Program-made: the position numbers and the translations under genes | Source: Elymus sibiricus | Taxonomy: Eukaryota; Streptophyta; Magnoliopsida; Poales; Poaceae | DNA length: 64,000 bases | Direction: 5' to 3' | Assembly: GCA_039707655.1 (NCBI GenBank) | Contig: CM077666.1 | Span: 395,331,886-395,395,885 of the forward strand | Notes under the pieces: generated by a model | Seen by the model: only the letters and a program-made list of their open reading frames with translations | What the model was told of the DNA's origin: nothing | Database searches by the model: none | Part shown: positions 45,672 to 56,700 of the stretch, piece after piece | Numbering within the stretch: position 1 is the first letter of the stretch | Layout of the letters: the number at the start of each line of letters is the position of its first letter

Positions 45672-46524
45672 TGTCGTGGAGAACGACGATCTATGGGATC
45701 GAGAAGATCCCTTTGCGGTTCGGCTGTGGGAATCGACGCATACAGAGAGCAGGATCGGTAGATGCAAGAACACACAACAATTTATCCAGGTTCGGGCCGC
45801 CTTGGGGCGTAAAACCCTACTCCTGCTTTGGTGGTTCGATTGTGTTTGAGCTCAACGTACAAGGGAGCATGACTTTTTCGGCAAGGAGTGTGGGAAGTGC
45901 AGCTGCTACGCGTAATTGAGCTAACAGTCGACCCCTCTACCAGTAGCCGTGGGCCTCCTTTTATAGGCCAAGGGATTACCACAGTGGCTAAGATGGTAAT
46001 TACGGGATATGAACAGTGTTTGCACTGTCATCGTGCCTATCCCTAATGGGGTAGGACAAAAGCATTAAATGCATCGTTAGGTGCTACACTAGGGAGATGA
46101 GTTCCGGCAAAGGTTCTGCACCACCTGTCCAGCTTTCCTTCTGTTATCTTGACACGACCCAGGGACGGGTGTCATTAAAGCTAATCTTTAGGTGGCGTGC
46201 TGACACGTGCTCTGACCAGCTGTGCTTCACTGCCTGTCCGCTCAACACCTATTAATACGTGCTTATCTGGTTGATGATGAGGTGGAGCGGTAGTGAGACA
46301 AAAAAAGCCTGCTGGCACGGAGCTTTGCCAGGCCTTCGCCTTGCCGGTGCAAAGCTTGCCGGCAAGGGTAATCTTGATCTTCAGTACTTCTGGATGACCT
46401 GCCTCAAGATCTTCTTCATGGTCTTGTCAACCTAGTCTCGAGTCTTGACGGAAGCAGTCCTCCGGCAAGCCCTTGCCGCCAGGGAGGCTGCAACTGTCTG
46501 TGCATAAGTCAGGGTATGATGACA
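45672..46524 (-). repeat. 5' LTR of element C
   Basis: On the minus strand it opens TGTCATCATACC and ends CTCCACGACA. A TATAAAA box lies at 45959-45965 (minus), within GGCCTATAAAAGGAGG. The candidate target duplication is CCCAT at 46525-46529, but its partner is lost. Confidence 0.85.
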
Positions 46525-49500
46525 CCCATGTTTTCATAGACCGACACCACATAATCTTTATCTCCACGTCATAAAGGTTAACTTATAAAATGAATCTACC
46601 TTTGGACCAGGAAACAATTTCAAACTAGCCTAGTGTTTATCTACATTGAAATCAGATCCATATTCATATGAACTAGATGACCCATATTATTATGAGCTAG
46701 ACTAGAAAAATTATATATGTACTCCTGAGATGTATATTACACGCAAATCAGTGTACATTAGCGCCAAAATTAGCCTGAGTTGCATAGCACTAAAGCAATA
46801 GTTGTATCAGAGACTTGACACAAACTGAAAACTCGCCCACGCTTTGATCATTAAAGAACTTGTAATGCAAAAGAATGTTGAAAGTGCTGATGCTTTTAAA
46901 GAACTTTCAACAGCATCACCTCTGTGTCATATAAATGAACTGCAAGATGAAGAATTTTATGTAGTACTCCCTCCTTCCCAAAATAAGTGCCTTTGATTTA
47001 GTACAACTTTAGAAAGTTGTACAAAATCAAAGACACTTATTTTGGGACGGAGGGGGTACTAGAAAGGATGACAACCACTATAACCGTAAACAAGAACAAG
47101 TACATTGCAGGTTAGAGATTCTCATAATGTGCAACCACTAACAATCACTTACCATATCCTAATGTGCTCCAATATGCAAATAGAAAACAAATATAACACT
47201 CAGATGAGTGGTAGAATAAAACAAAGCAACACTGTGGCTTGATGTCAAACCTATGCATACATTCAACTTTTTGCAAGAGCCATCACAAAACTACAAAAGT
47301 TGATACACATCATGCCTGAACAGAAAAAAAAAACAAGATGAATTTGAGGAAACCACAGATTGGAATTAAGAGAACACAAACTTCAACATGGATCTCGAAT
47401 CAAAAGGATAGCACAAAAGAACACACACGGCAAGCATGAACTGCCGACTACAAGCTTTCGGTGCTTGTGAAGCCTCCGATGTGGGCAATGGGATACTGTA
47501 GCTCGAGGTAGAGTGGAGAATGGCGGCCAAGAGAGAGAAGGAAGACGACGGACTGGTGTACAAGTAGAATGAGGTAGAAATTACGGACTAGGTGGGAAAG
47601 AACATGGGGATTGGATCCTGTGTGGTGAAGCTGTGTGTAGTGATCTAAAAAAGGGAGGCTATGAATCGAGTGTATTTTGCTCATTTTGGTTTTCATTCAA
47701 TATTCAGAAAACTAAAAGTTTCTATAGTGAAATGATGAAATGGAAACAAGGAAAATGGTGAAAAATAGCTGATCCTCATAACATTTTTATAGTGTCTGTT
47801 AATAACAGCAACCTGGACTGGACACACATTGCATAGATAATAGGAATGTTGCGTCCCAGGGGTAGCCACCTGACAAAACAAAGACACCTAGCAGAAGGAT
47901 CCAGGATATATCAGAAGCATTGTGATTAGTTGAATGGTAAGCTTCACCGGCAAACCTGTTGACAAAAGGAAGTTTTAGAGGCTACATGAACAAAAATACA
48001 GAGCATAACTCAAATGTCAATCACACTATATAGGCTTTCAGCAGTAACATCATATATGCCTGATATGATTGTAACCTACTTGAAAGGTGCCTCCATGTAC
48101 AGTATGACCACCAGAATTCAAGGTTTGTCATCCAAGTGACATAGTTCTGGCCACAAAATATTGCAGGTCTTTCTGTTCTGATCAATCGTATTTACAAGAA
48201 CTGTAATTAGTTAAAAAAATATTCTAAATCAAAACAGAAGAGCTTCCACATATGAGTTAGATGCACATATCTCAACAACTAAATGCCCATGCTGTCCTGC
48301 TGGAACATTTCGGGGGAAACTAGGGGAAAAAAGGTATGTAACTTCAGGAAGGTGTAAGGGTAATCACAGAGGTATGATACTCAAAAGACATATTGTTACA
48401 CACAGAACTGCGTTTTATCCAAAATAAACTAGATCATGAAGGCACGCGTTTGCCGCGCCCGTCCATATATGCGATAACTAAAGTCATACATGAATCTAAT
48501 ACATAAACCGAGGAAACCATTTTGATAAATTTTGTTTTCTTGGTTTTGACTTCAGCAAGCAATGGTGCCATACAAATGGTGTATATAATTTGTACATCTG
48601 TGTTGGGCGCTATCTGAATCAAAGTTATCCAAGCTTGCTTCAGATCTCAAAGAAAAGTATGTGGACGCGGCCTCACATTTGTAATAAAGCAGGGTCCGGA
48701 GACCGGAGGAATGTCTGTTGTATATGTGTTGATAAGAATTCGGCCCATTGAGCCTCTTAACGATGTTGGTTGATTTGGTAATAGGTCGTTCCAGAAATAG
48801 ACTTCCAAGACATGGGAGAAATCTCGGACATGACAGTTTCCAGTTTTTGTTAGTTTTGTACGATTTAAAAATACCAATGGTACAGACTGAAAAGACTTAC
48901 TCGTACTCCGAAGCTGCAAGGAGAGGGATTTTGTTTTTCTTCGGTTGACTCAGCTGAGTAGGTTCCCTGGCTTCGTTTGGTTATTCTTCTCGCAACTTTT
49001 GAGCAGAGTATTCAATTCTGGAGTACCTGATATTAGATTCACTGAAATGCCATCCTTCAAAAGTAGCTCCTGACCATAAACTATTCAATCAATATGCACC
49101 GGAAAATTCTTGATGCCAAACCGTTTGAGCAGTGGAAGAGAAACACCCTCACTTTCAAAAAAAAATCACTACATTAAATACGATGTTCTCATAGAGTTCT
49201 AATAGCAAAGATAATTTATTTCCCGTCTTTGCCTCTTTGATTGCACTGACATGGCTAATCTAGATAAATCAACTACACTGATATGGCACACTATCAGTAG
49301 CCTATTTTGGTACAGGGAATATTACTGATGCCACAATCGATAAGTTGTTTCAAAACAAACTATAAAATAGGATGTCTGTATAGTATGTTATGTATCAAAC
49401 CTTCCCATTGAGACAAATGCCTAGTTTCACTAACCTAATCTTGTCAAGCAGATAAGAAATTCGAATCATGCTGAAAACATCATCAAAATAATGGATTGCA

Positions 49501-50702
49501 AAACATCACACTGAAAGCACACATCATCTCGGATGTCTACTTCATTGAAAATAAGAGCATCCAAAAAAGGCTCTGTAAGGCTAATGACTACCCTTCTGGA
49601 GAATCTTGGAAGGTGTTCTTGACCGAATCTTTTCAGGCTCTTAGAATCATTATCTCCACAGTACTCATGCAGAGACCCTTTTCTATAGTGATGTATGATA
49701 AATGAAAAGACGAGCGGATTTTGCAACCTAGACACCAGTTTTTCTGTGAAGAGTTTTTTCATTATCACAATGCTACAATGTTAAGGACCAACGATATAAA
49801 AATTTAATAAGCTTACCCTCACAGTTTAGTCCTTGAGGACGGCTTGTAGTACAAATTGCCCTTCTGCATGTTGTGTGTAGAACTACATAACAGAAGCCAG
49901 GTAATTCCTTGCTCGGACACTTCTCTGTTGAACGTTTGCAGTGTAACCTCCTGAATGGTGACAAAGCTTGAACGTTGATTGGAATGAAGGGAAAATATAT
50001 TTTGTATTTCCCTGACTGTCCAATGCATTTTCTCCATAATCAAATGATAAATAGGTAGCCTTAGGGCCACTACCATTTAAGTATGTATTATAAGCAATGC
50101 ACTTTAGGGCCTGTTTGGCAACAAAGTTATTTAAAAATTAGAGAACAGGCAGTGTGTGTATTATAAGCAATGTACATTAGAGCCTAGTTTAGGAATTGTT
50201 TCTTATTTAGAGAGACAACCATATGAACGGAAATAAATCACAAAATCATATAAACACATATTCTTGTTTGTAAAAGAAGGGCAACCGGAAAGGTGATTCA
50301 CGAACTGAAAGCAACCAAACCAACAAAGCTCATGCTTCAAACTCCGAGACTCCAAAGCGGATAACTATGACATAATTCCACTAGTCAAGTATATAAATGT
50401 AATTCAAGAATAGATTTTCAAAAGAAATAACACAAAAAAGAACATAGAGAAGTTAGCATCATTGTTGTGTGATCATCTGCCTTGAACAAATTCAACCACT
50501 TCTGAAGCCAGGGCCTTATGATGGGAAGATCCTTTCAGAACAATTATTCTAGCATGAAACACAGATAATGCAGTAGACAGTCAATCCAAAATACCACAAG
50601 CAAACACAATTAGAGTTGCATAAATATGCGAACAAGAAAATCCAACAAAAGGGATACATTATACAAGGATAGTTGGGTACAAAAGACTCAAAGTTTCTCT
50701 CC
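46525..50702. other. AT-rich, mostly unclassified intergenic region
   Basis: This is not part of an identified LTR element. It contains one MITE (46967-47056), a pair of near-identical segments (TGTATTATAAGCAATG) at about 50086 and 50158, and only short open frames with no recognisable domain. The lower end may include the 3' UTR of the gene at 50703. I see no tRNA or rRNA gene. Confidence 0.5.
46967..47056. mobile_element. Stowaway-type MITE (about 90 bp)
   Basis: The ends read CTCCCTCCTTCCCAAAATAA and TTATTTTGGGACGGAGGGGG, forming long terminal inverted repeats that fold into nearly one hairpin. The dinucleotide TA flanks each end (46965-46966, 47057-47058). TA duplication and the CTCCCTCC start are typical of Stowaway/Mariner MITEs in Triticeae. 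Confidence 0.88.
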
Positions 50703-51389
50703 TTAGTGACACTTTCTCTTTCTCTTCTTTCTTAGATTCCTTGATGGCGCCGGTGGGTCAAGTGACATCATCAGTTCCCGAAGATATGTTGCTTTCAGCG
50801 CAACTTTCATCTCAGCTCCAGGTGCCTCAGGACGACAATCTTGCAAAACAATGCCCATGGTCTTACCCAACATGGTGAACACAGGTGCAGCACTCAACCT
50901 GTTAATCCCACTAAGAGTCTTCCCAAAATAAGGACAAGACACCATAAAATAGTTTGTGGAATTGACTCTCTGAACTGTCTCAACGTTTAAATACGACTCA
51001 AGAGATTCCACTGTGGCATATGTAGACATTTTCTGATTAGTCATGCGAGATTGAGGAACGAACATGAAGGTGCACTCAGGACCAACAAGATGCTCATCTT
51101 CCAGCAAACTAATCTTCTCACAGCCTGAGTGAAATACTGTTCTGAGTGAACAAAATGAATCTCGTACAGCAACCAGTTCAGCATCAAACTCTGTCTTGTC
51201 AAAAAATACCACCTTCAAGCGCCTCTCTCTCCCCTTGACAAAACCTAATGGGGCTATCACTCTGACAGTCGTGTCCTTAATCATGACACAATCACTACAA
51301 TAGGCATCAGAATCATCCTTATCGGCCACAATAACCACAGACTTCCTTGCTATCTTAGAAATTCTAGATGACATGTTTGGTATCCTTTC
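50703..51389 (-). CDS. Probable host gene, last exon: degenerate trypsin/HtrA-like protein
   Basis: The minus-strand open frame of 223 codons starts at ATG 51374, 15 bases after a strong acceptor (TTTTGCGCAG at 51390-51399), so a 5' exon lies upstream. The pattern matches grass proteins related to Do/HtrA trypsin-like folds: a beta-strand region with VRVIAPLGFVKGRERRLKVVFFDKTEFDAELVAV, and late in the protein LSAAPVFTMLGKTMGIVLQD, aligning with the GNSGGPL..G.V.G region of active proteases. The catalytic Ser is not visible, so it is probably not a protease. The C-terminus is a Lys/Arg cluster (RKKRKRKC), possibly nuclear. The frame is intact, unlike every retroelement around it. Family assignment is by pattern only. 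Confidence 0.55.
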   Translation of the reverse strand, partial: ERIPNMSSRISKIARKSVVIVADKDDSDAYCSDCVMIKDTTVRVIAPLGFVKGRERRLKVVFFDKTEFDAELVAVRDSFCSLRTVFHSGCEKISLLEDEHLVGPECTFMFVPQSRMTNQKMSTYATVESLESYLNVETVQRVNSTNYFMVSCPYFGKTLSGINRLSAAPVFTMLGKTMGIVLQDCRPEAPGAEMKVALKATYLRELMMSLDPPAPSRNLRKKRKRKCH

Positions 51390-51489
51390 CTGCGCAAAAT
51401 CAAAAGTCGTATTAATTGATTATCTTCAATTGGACCATATGTATCATGTTTTCTCTTTACTACTTAACCTAGACCGGACATACAAAACC

Positions 51490-51503
51490 ACTGAGGTAGT
51501 TTT
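51490..51503. repeat. Target site duplication of the retroposon, left copy (14 bases)
   Basis: ACTGAGGTAGTTTT occurs here and at 52940-52953. The right edge of this copy merges into a T run, so the exact length is uncertain by a few bases. Confidence 0.85.
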
Positions 51504-52939
51504 TTTTTTTTTTGAAAGATCCAGCAAATTGCTGGCTTGATTCAGATTAAGCAGGAAGCAACGGAAGAACAACATGGGGTAGATCCGAAGATCAAAGAAA
51601 AATAAAAAGGCTACTACAGCGCTATTCGCTGCACATCAGCACTACACTCTCATGGCGGATCGCCATCTACTCGCGACAACACAACGCAGCTCCGACTCCG
51701 ATGGAAAAAACTACAAAGAACTAGGCAAGTTGGCACCGCGGAAGATCACCGAACGGACCACCTGTCGCCTGTCATCGTACGCCACCCTGCCCCGCCACCG
51801 CAGCTTCGACTTCACAGCAACAAAAGCCGAGGCAATCTCACGAGCACACCGAAGAAGAGCCGACTACCCAACCAATGCCATGTCTCCGACATCAATCCAC
51901 CGTCATCGTTGCCACAGGAGCATAACCGCCACACCGCCCGACAGACACTCCTCCGCGAGCCGCCTTCCACCACCGTCACGAGCCACGGGTCCCTCTGGCC
52001 GGATCCACCTCCAAGACGATGCCCCGAAGAGGGAAAGCGGTGCCGAGCACGCCTGCTAGCGCCGCCGTCGTCCGATCCGAAAGACCGGATCTAGGGTTTC
52101 CCCCGAAAAAGTCAGGAAAGGAGAAGAGGACTGCGACATCGATGCCTTCAGCAAGGGAACGACGCCGTCAGGCGCCACCATCGACAACTCCGGCCGCAAC
52201 CGGAGTACGGCTTTCGCCGGTAGCCAACCCGCCCAAACCCAAAACACGGCCAGCCCACCAGTTGCCACCTCCCCGACATGCAAGCTCAGTGCCACACCTC
52301 TGTCCTGCCCGCACGCAGCAAGAACCTGCCCGCCGCAAGCCCCCAGAAACCCAGATCGGGTCCTGAGGCCTGCGGATCTCACGCCTCCGGCGGACCAGAG
52401 CCACCGCCGACACCTCCTCGCGCAGCCACCACGAACATCTCCTCGCGCAGCCACCGCACACACCTCCAAGCGCGCACTAGAAGCAGCGACAAATCGGCAG
52501 CCCCCCGGCTGGGCTGTCGATAGGAATTGAGGCCGCCGACATCCACGCCGACCGCGCTCCTCCCGCGACGAGGACGCCGCAGATCCACGCCGGGAGCGCT
52601 GCCTGGGCACTCACCGCATGCGCCTCCCCGGATCTGACGGCCGCCATGGCGCCGCGCCCAACCGCGAGCCCCACGTGCCTTCGTGCGCGCCGGCCGCATC
52701 CACCAGCGCCATGCTCGCCGCACCGCCCGCCTGCTCGCCGCGCCGCCCTAAACTCCACTCTGCGGCCGAGCGCCCCGCACCGCCCGAACCGCAAGAGGGG
52801 AGACAACGAGGGGCCCGCCGCCGCCGACGCCACGCGGGCTCGGCGGGTGAGGGAGGCGGAGGAGGGTCGGAGTTGGGCGGCGTCTAGGGTTAGCGCCCGA
52901 GTCGACCGCGGGGGGGGCGACGCGGGGCTGTTCGAGAGT
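51504..52939 (-). mobile_element. Poly(A)-tailed retroposon (non-LTR type), minus orientation
   Basis: A run of T at the left edge is a poly(A) tail on the minus strand, and the whole 1.4 kb is bounded by a 14-base direct repeat. Those two features define target-primed retroposition. The body is GC-rich, opens on the minus strand with a leader-like segment containing CTAACCCTAGACGCC, and has no endonuclease or RT motif. It may be a LINE-mobilised non-autonomous retroposon or a processed transcript. Its 3' end (AATCAAGCCAGCAATTTGCT on minus) looks like a repeated family I have seen in wheat but cannot name. Confidence 0.7.
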
Positions 52940-52953
52940 ACTGAGGTAGTTTT

Positions 52954-53561
52954 GTAGTTCGGTTTTGATGACTTGGCATGCCACGTTCCCAAACATTAGA
53001 CCTTATACGACATGACATTTGTGATGAACTACTTAAAGTGTTGGACGACATGTTTGCCTACTTAACCCCCAACAGCAGCAAATTAAACTACTCACAGGAT
53101 GAATTCTGAAGAATAGTAGACTGCGTTTAAGAACAAAAAGAACAGACTATAACACCAAAATTATACACTGGCATGAATATCAGTTCGTTTTATTTTTTTA
53201 CACATATACTTCCATCCAAAGCTGTTCAGTCATTAAGGAACACAGTGCATGTGATAGGAAACTTGTCTCAATATTTTATTTGCTAATTAAATTGCCCAAA
53301 ATCAGAAACCACATCCCACATCGATTTATTGCTAGGCGAAACTTGAGAGGGCTCGGAGGAGATGGAAGAACAGACGCACCTTACAGATATGATCCACCCG
53401 ATTCAACTGATGTTCGTTTCCTTCTTCCCTAGACCCTCTCACAAAGCTTGCCTTTTCTCACTGAGAATTCCTTTAAAATCAAGAACATAGGGCACGGTTA
53501 GGGTTTGAAGAAATGTTAGATGCAAAGGGTGAGAGGGAGAGGGAGTGGGGTAAGGGCGGTC
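52954..53561. other. Intergenic or intronic DNA upstream of the minus-strand gene
   Basis: AT-rich, no coding frame. On the minus strand a possible exon end with donor AG/GTGCGT lies near 53382-53388. A second possible donor (CTG/GTGAGACC) lies near 53561. Either could belong to the 5' part of the gene whose last exon is 50703-51389; this is inference. Confidence 0.35.
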
Positions 53562-53840
53562 TCACCAGCCTAGGTGCGGAGGCGCGTCGGAGATTGCAGC
53601 CTCGCCGAAGATGCGGGTGCTCGCCGCCTTGGAGTCTCGGCACTGCTGTTGCACGTCGGGTTGGTAGGGCGGAGCGCCAGAGCCGACGAACCGCGGAGAG
53701 CTAGGTCTGGCCCTTGTGGATCCGCTAGCGGTCTGGCCCTTGTGGATCCGCACGCGGGGCGCGACGACGGCGAGTCCCCTGGCGGCGGCGTGCTCTCTTG
53801 GCGGCGGCGTGGTGGGAGCCTAGAGGAGAAGGAACTCGGG
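53562..53840 (-). other. Candidate first exon or promoter of the minus-strand gene
   Basis: A GC-rich block in otherwise AT-rich DNA, ending on the minus strand at a GTGAGA donor. It contains a 26-base direct duplication (units of GCGGTCTGGCCCTTGTGGATCC at about 53728-53750, preceded by a copy at 53702-53724). Next to it lies a GA-rich run (53870-53905) that reads as CT-rich on the minus strand, common in plant 5' leaders. No reliable start codon can be chosen. Confidence 0.3.
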
Positions 53841-53853
53841 AGAGAGACGGCAG

Positions 53854-54040
53854 GCTCTTTTTTTTTTTTTTTTGAGAGAGAGATAGAGAGAGAGACGGCA
53901 GGCTTTTGAATAAATTGGCCATTTGAACCCAAACCAATTTTTTTTAGGTGAACCCAAACCAAATTGGCCCAAACCGATATCGGTACTTTATTTTAAGCCC
54001 AAACCGATATCATCTGTAAACCACCAACCCTGAGAGTTCC

Positions 54041-54076
<36 letters not shown>

Positions 54077-54115
54077 AACCCTGAGAGTTGCCCCTAAAAA
54101 AAACCAACCTGAGAG
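53854..54115. repeat. Low-complexity cluster: poly(T), GA repeat, poly(A) and short direct repeats
   Basis: Contains a T run at about 53858-53873, a (GA)n-like tract, an A run at about 54046-54073, and repeated CCAACCCTGAGAGTT phrases on either side of the A run. The phrase AACCCAAACCAA/TTGG also repeats. No gene is visible. Confidence 0.8.
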
Positions 54116-54419
54116 TTATGTCTCGCCCGTACCGATTTCTATTAAGAATCGCGGACGACTAGCGGGCCGGCCCATTAATGCAGTCGCTCGCTGCTATGTT
54201 GTATCGCTCTGTAGCGCAGCGACTATATCTGGCTTATAGTAAGAAGGTAGGATCTCTTGCAGAAGCGTCTACGGTAATTGGTCAGCCCTTTAGCACACAC
54301 CTAAAAGAGAAATAGAGAAAAAAAAAAGGGGAGCGAGTGAGTCAATCCAGGAATCTCCAGGGTGAGAGCCTGCGCTGCTACCCGCTAGCCACTGAGTTAG
54401 CGTCCTGCTCGAGATAATT

Positions 54420-56700
54420 GCAGGGCATGACCTACTTGAGAGGAAAAGAGCCGGGTTTCTATTGGTTTTTCCAGGTTTTTTTGTTTTTAGTTTTTTCACT
54501 GGCTTTTCTTTGTGTTTTTCTCTGTTTTCACTGGTTTTGTATTTTCCTTTCCTTTTTCTTTAATTCTTGCACTTGTTTCACTGTTTTTTATTCCTTTTTC
54601 TTCAGGTTAGTTTGTTTCTTTCTCATTTAATATTTTTGAATACATGGTCAACATTTTTTTCAAAAGCTTGATTAATATTTTCTAAATACATGATCAACTT
54701 TTTTCACTCACTTTGTATATTTTTGTATACATTTTTCGTATACATAGTCAATATTTTTTCTATACACATTTAACATTTTTCAAATGCATGATTAACAATT
54801 TTCAAAACATTATGTAAGGTATATATTTGTAATATATATGTCTACACTTTTTGAAAGTTTAAACAAACATAAAAAAAGAAAAAAAAGTAAAAAAAAATGG
54901 TCAATATTTTTTAAAATATGTGGTCAATATTTTTTCTATACACATTTAATGTTTCTCAAATACAAGTTTAGCATTTTTTAATACATGGCCAATATTTTTT
55001 ATACACATTAAGGTTTTTCAAATACAAGTTTAACATTTTCTGAATACATGGTCAAAAAAATTGTATAGACATTTCACATTCTTCAAATACAAGTTTAACA
55101 TATTTTGAATGCATGGCCAACATATTTTATATGCATATTTAATATTTTTCAAATACAAATTTAATGATCTTTTAATACATGGTCAACATTTTTTATATAC
55201 ACATTTAACATTTTTCAAATTCAATTTAACATTTTCTTAATACGTGGTCAACCATTTTCTATACACATTTAACATTTTTTTAAATACAAATTTAAATTTT
55301 TTTAATGGTCAATATTTTTTTCAAAAGCTTGATTAACATTTTTTAAATACAGGATCAACTTTTTGACTCACATTGTAAATTTTTTGTATACATATTTCTT
55401 ATACATAGTAAAAAAAAATCAATACACATTTAACATTTTGTCAAATGCATAATTAAGATTTTAAAAACATTATGTAAAGTACATATTTGTAATATATATG
55501 TTTAGACTTTTTGAAAGTGTAAACCAAAGTAAAAAAAAAAGTAAAACAAAAAACGTGAAAAAAAAAGAACATGAAAACGAGGCTGTGGCCTCCAGCGCAC
55601 CTGAGCCAGCCCATCTCAAGATACCTTGACGCGAGGGTTCCCTCTGTCTCGCGTGAAGCGAGACATAGAGGCGCCCGCTCATTTTGGGTCACCCCATTTG
55701 CGGGGCAGGACATCCCCTGTTTTTTTTACTTCGTTTTTTATTATCTTCTATAGTTTTATTCTTCTTTTAAAAAGCTTCAAATTTCCAAAATTTGCGAATA
55801 TTTAAAAAAATGTTCCAGAAAACTATAAAGTGATCGGGGATTCAAGAAATATTCATGATTTCAAATAAAATGTTCGCATATTCAAAAATTGTTCACCATT
55901 TTGGAAGAAAATGTTCAGGAAATCAAAAAAATGTTCACGAGTTCAAACAATCATTAGCAAATTTGTAAAACAGGCTGGCAAATTTATGAAATGTTCATGA
56001 AATAAAAAGATGTTCATGAAATTTTTAAACATGCTTGGGTATTAAAAAAATATTGACGATTTCATAAGAATGTATTGGAAATAAAAAAAATTGTGTATTC
56101 TTATATTGTTCGTGAAATTTAAAAATATTTGCGAATTCAGAGAACATTCATGATTTAAAAAAAAATCGTAAAATTCAAAACAGTTTCATGAATTTCGAAC
56201 ATTATTCTCACTTTTAAAAAACAAGTTATCGGTTCGTAAAATGTGCGTTGTTTAAAAAATCTTCATGAATTAAAAAAATGTTGATGCATTTCTAAAAATG
56301 TTTTCAGTAAAAAAAATCTCAAACTTTTCAAAATGTTCGTCTATTCAAGAAAGTTCACGACTTAAAAAAAGTGCTCGAATTTGTCAAAAATCGTGATTTC
56401 AAAAATTGTTAGCGAAGTTTAAAATTGTTCATGATTTCAAAAAATGTTTGTGAGTTCAAAAATCTTCATGATTTCAAAAACTGTACAGAAATTTTAAAAT
56501 ATTTGAAAATAAAAAGGAAATAGAAAAAGAAAAGGAAAGAATAAACAAACATGAAATAAAGAAAATGAAACTGAAAAGAAATAAGAAATAAAAATAGAAA
56601 AGAAAATGGAAAACGAAATAGATAAAAGAAAAAACCAGAAGAAGAAAAAAAAAGAAAAAATAGGTTCAGGAAAGGCTCTGAACCTTCCCAAAACGAGTGG
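54420..56700. repeat. Fold-back-like, AT-rich repeat block of unknown class
   Basis: The left part (54460-54640) is T-rich on +. It is followed by many copies of a loose unit of the form ATACATGGTCAATATTTTTT and TACACATTTAACATTTTTCAA to about 55500. A GC-rich island (55575-55715) sits in the middle. The right part (55790-56510) repeats AAAATGTTCATGA-type units and ends in an A-rich run (56510-56665), the mirror of the left T-rich run. This symmetry suggests an imperfect inverted structure. Such arrays occur inside Triticeae CACTA or Mutator-like elements, but I see no transposase or clear termini. Confidence 0.6.

Noticed and set aside
48434..48622. Phrase GGCACGCGTTTGCCGCGCCC near 48440, possibly the end of a transposon
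   Set aside because: It recalls a common grass repeat terminus, but I found no matching second end or target duplication nearby.
49466..49768. A 100-codon minus-strand frame (and one at 49819-50076)
   Set aside because: No recognisable motif, AT-rich context, no clear splice partners or upstream promoter; kept as unexplained DNA.
50082..50190. GGGCCTGTTTGG and a repeated TGTATTATAAGCAATG, suggestive of a hAT-type MITE
   Set aside because: The repeats are direct, not inverted, and no 8-base target duplication could be found.
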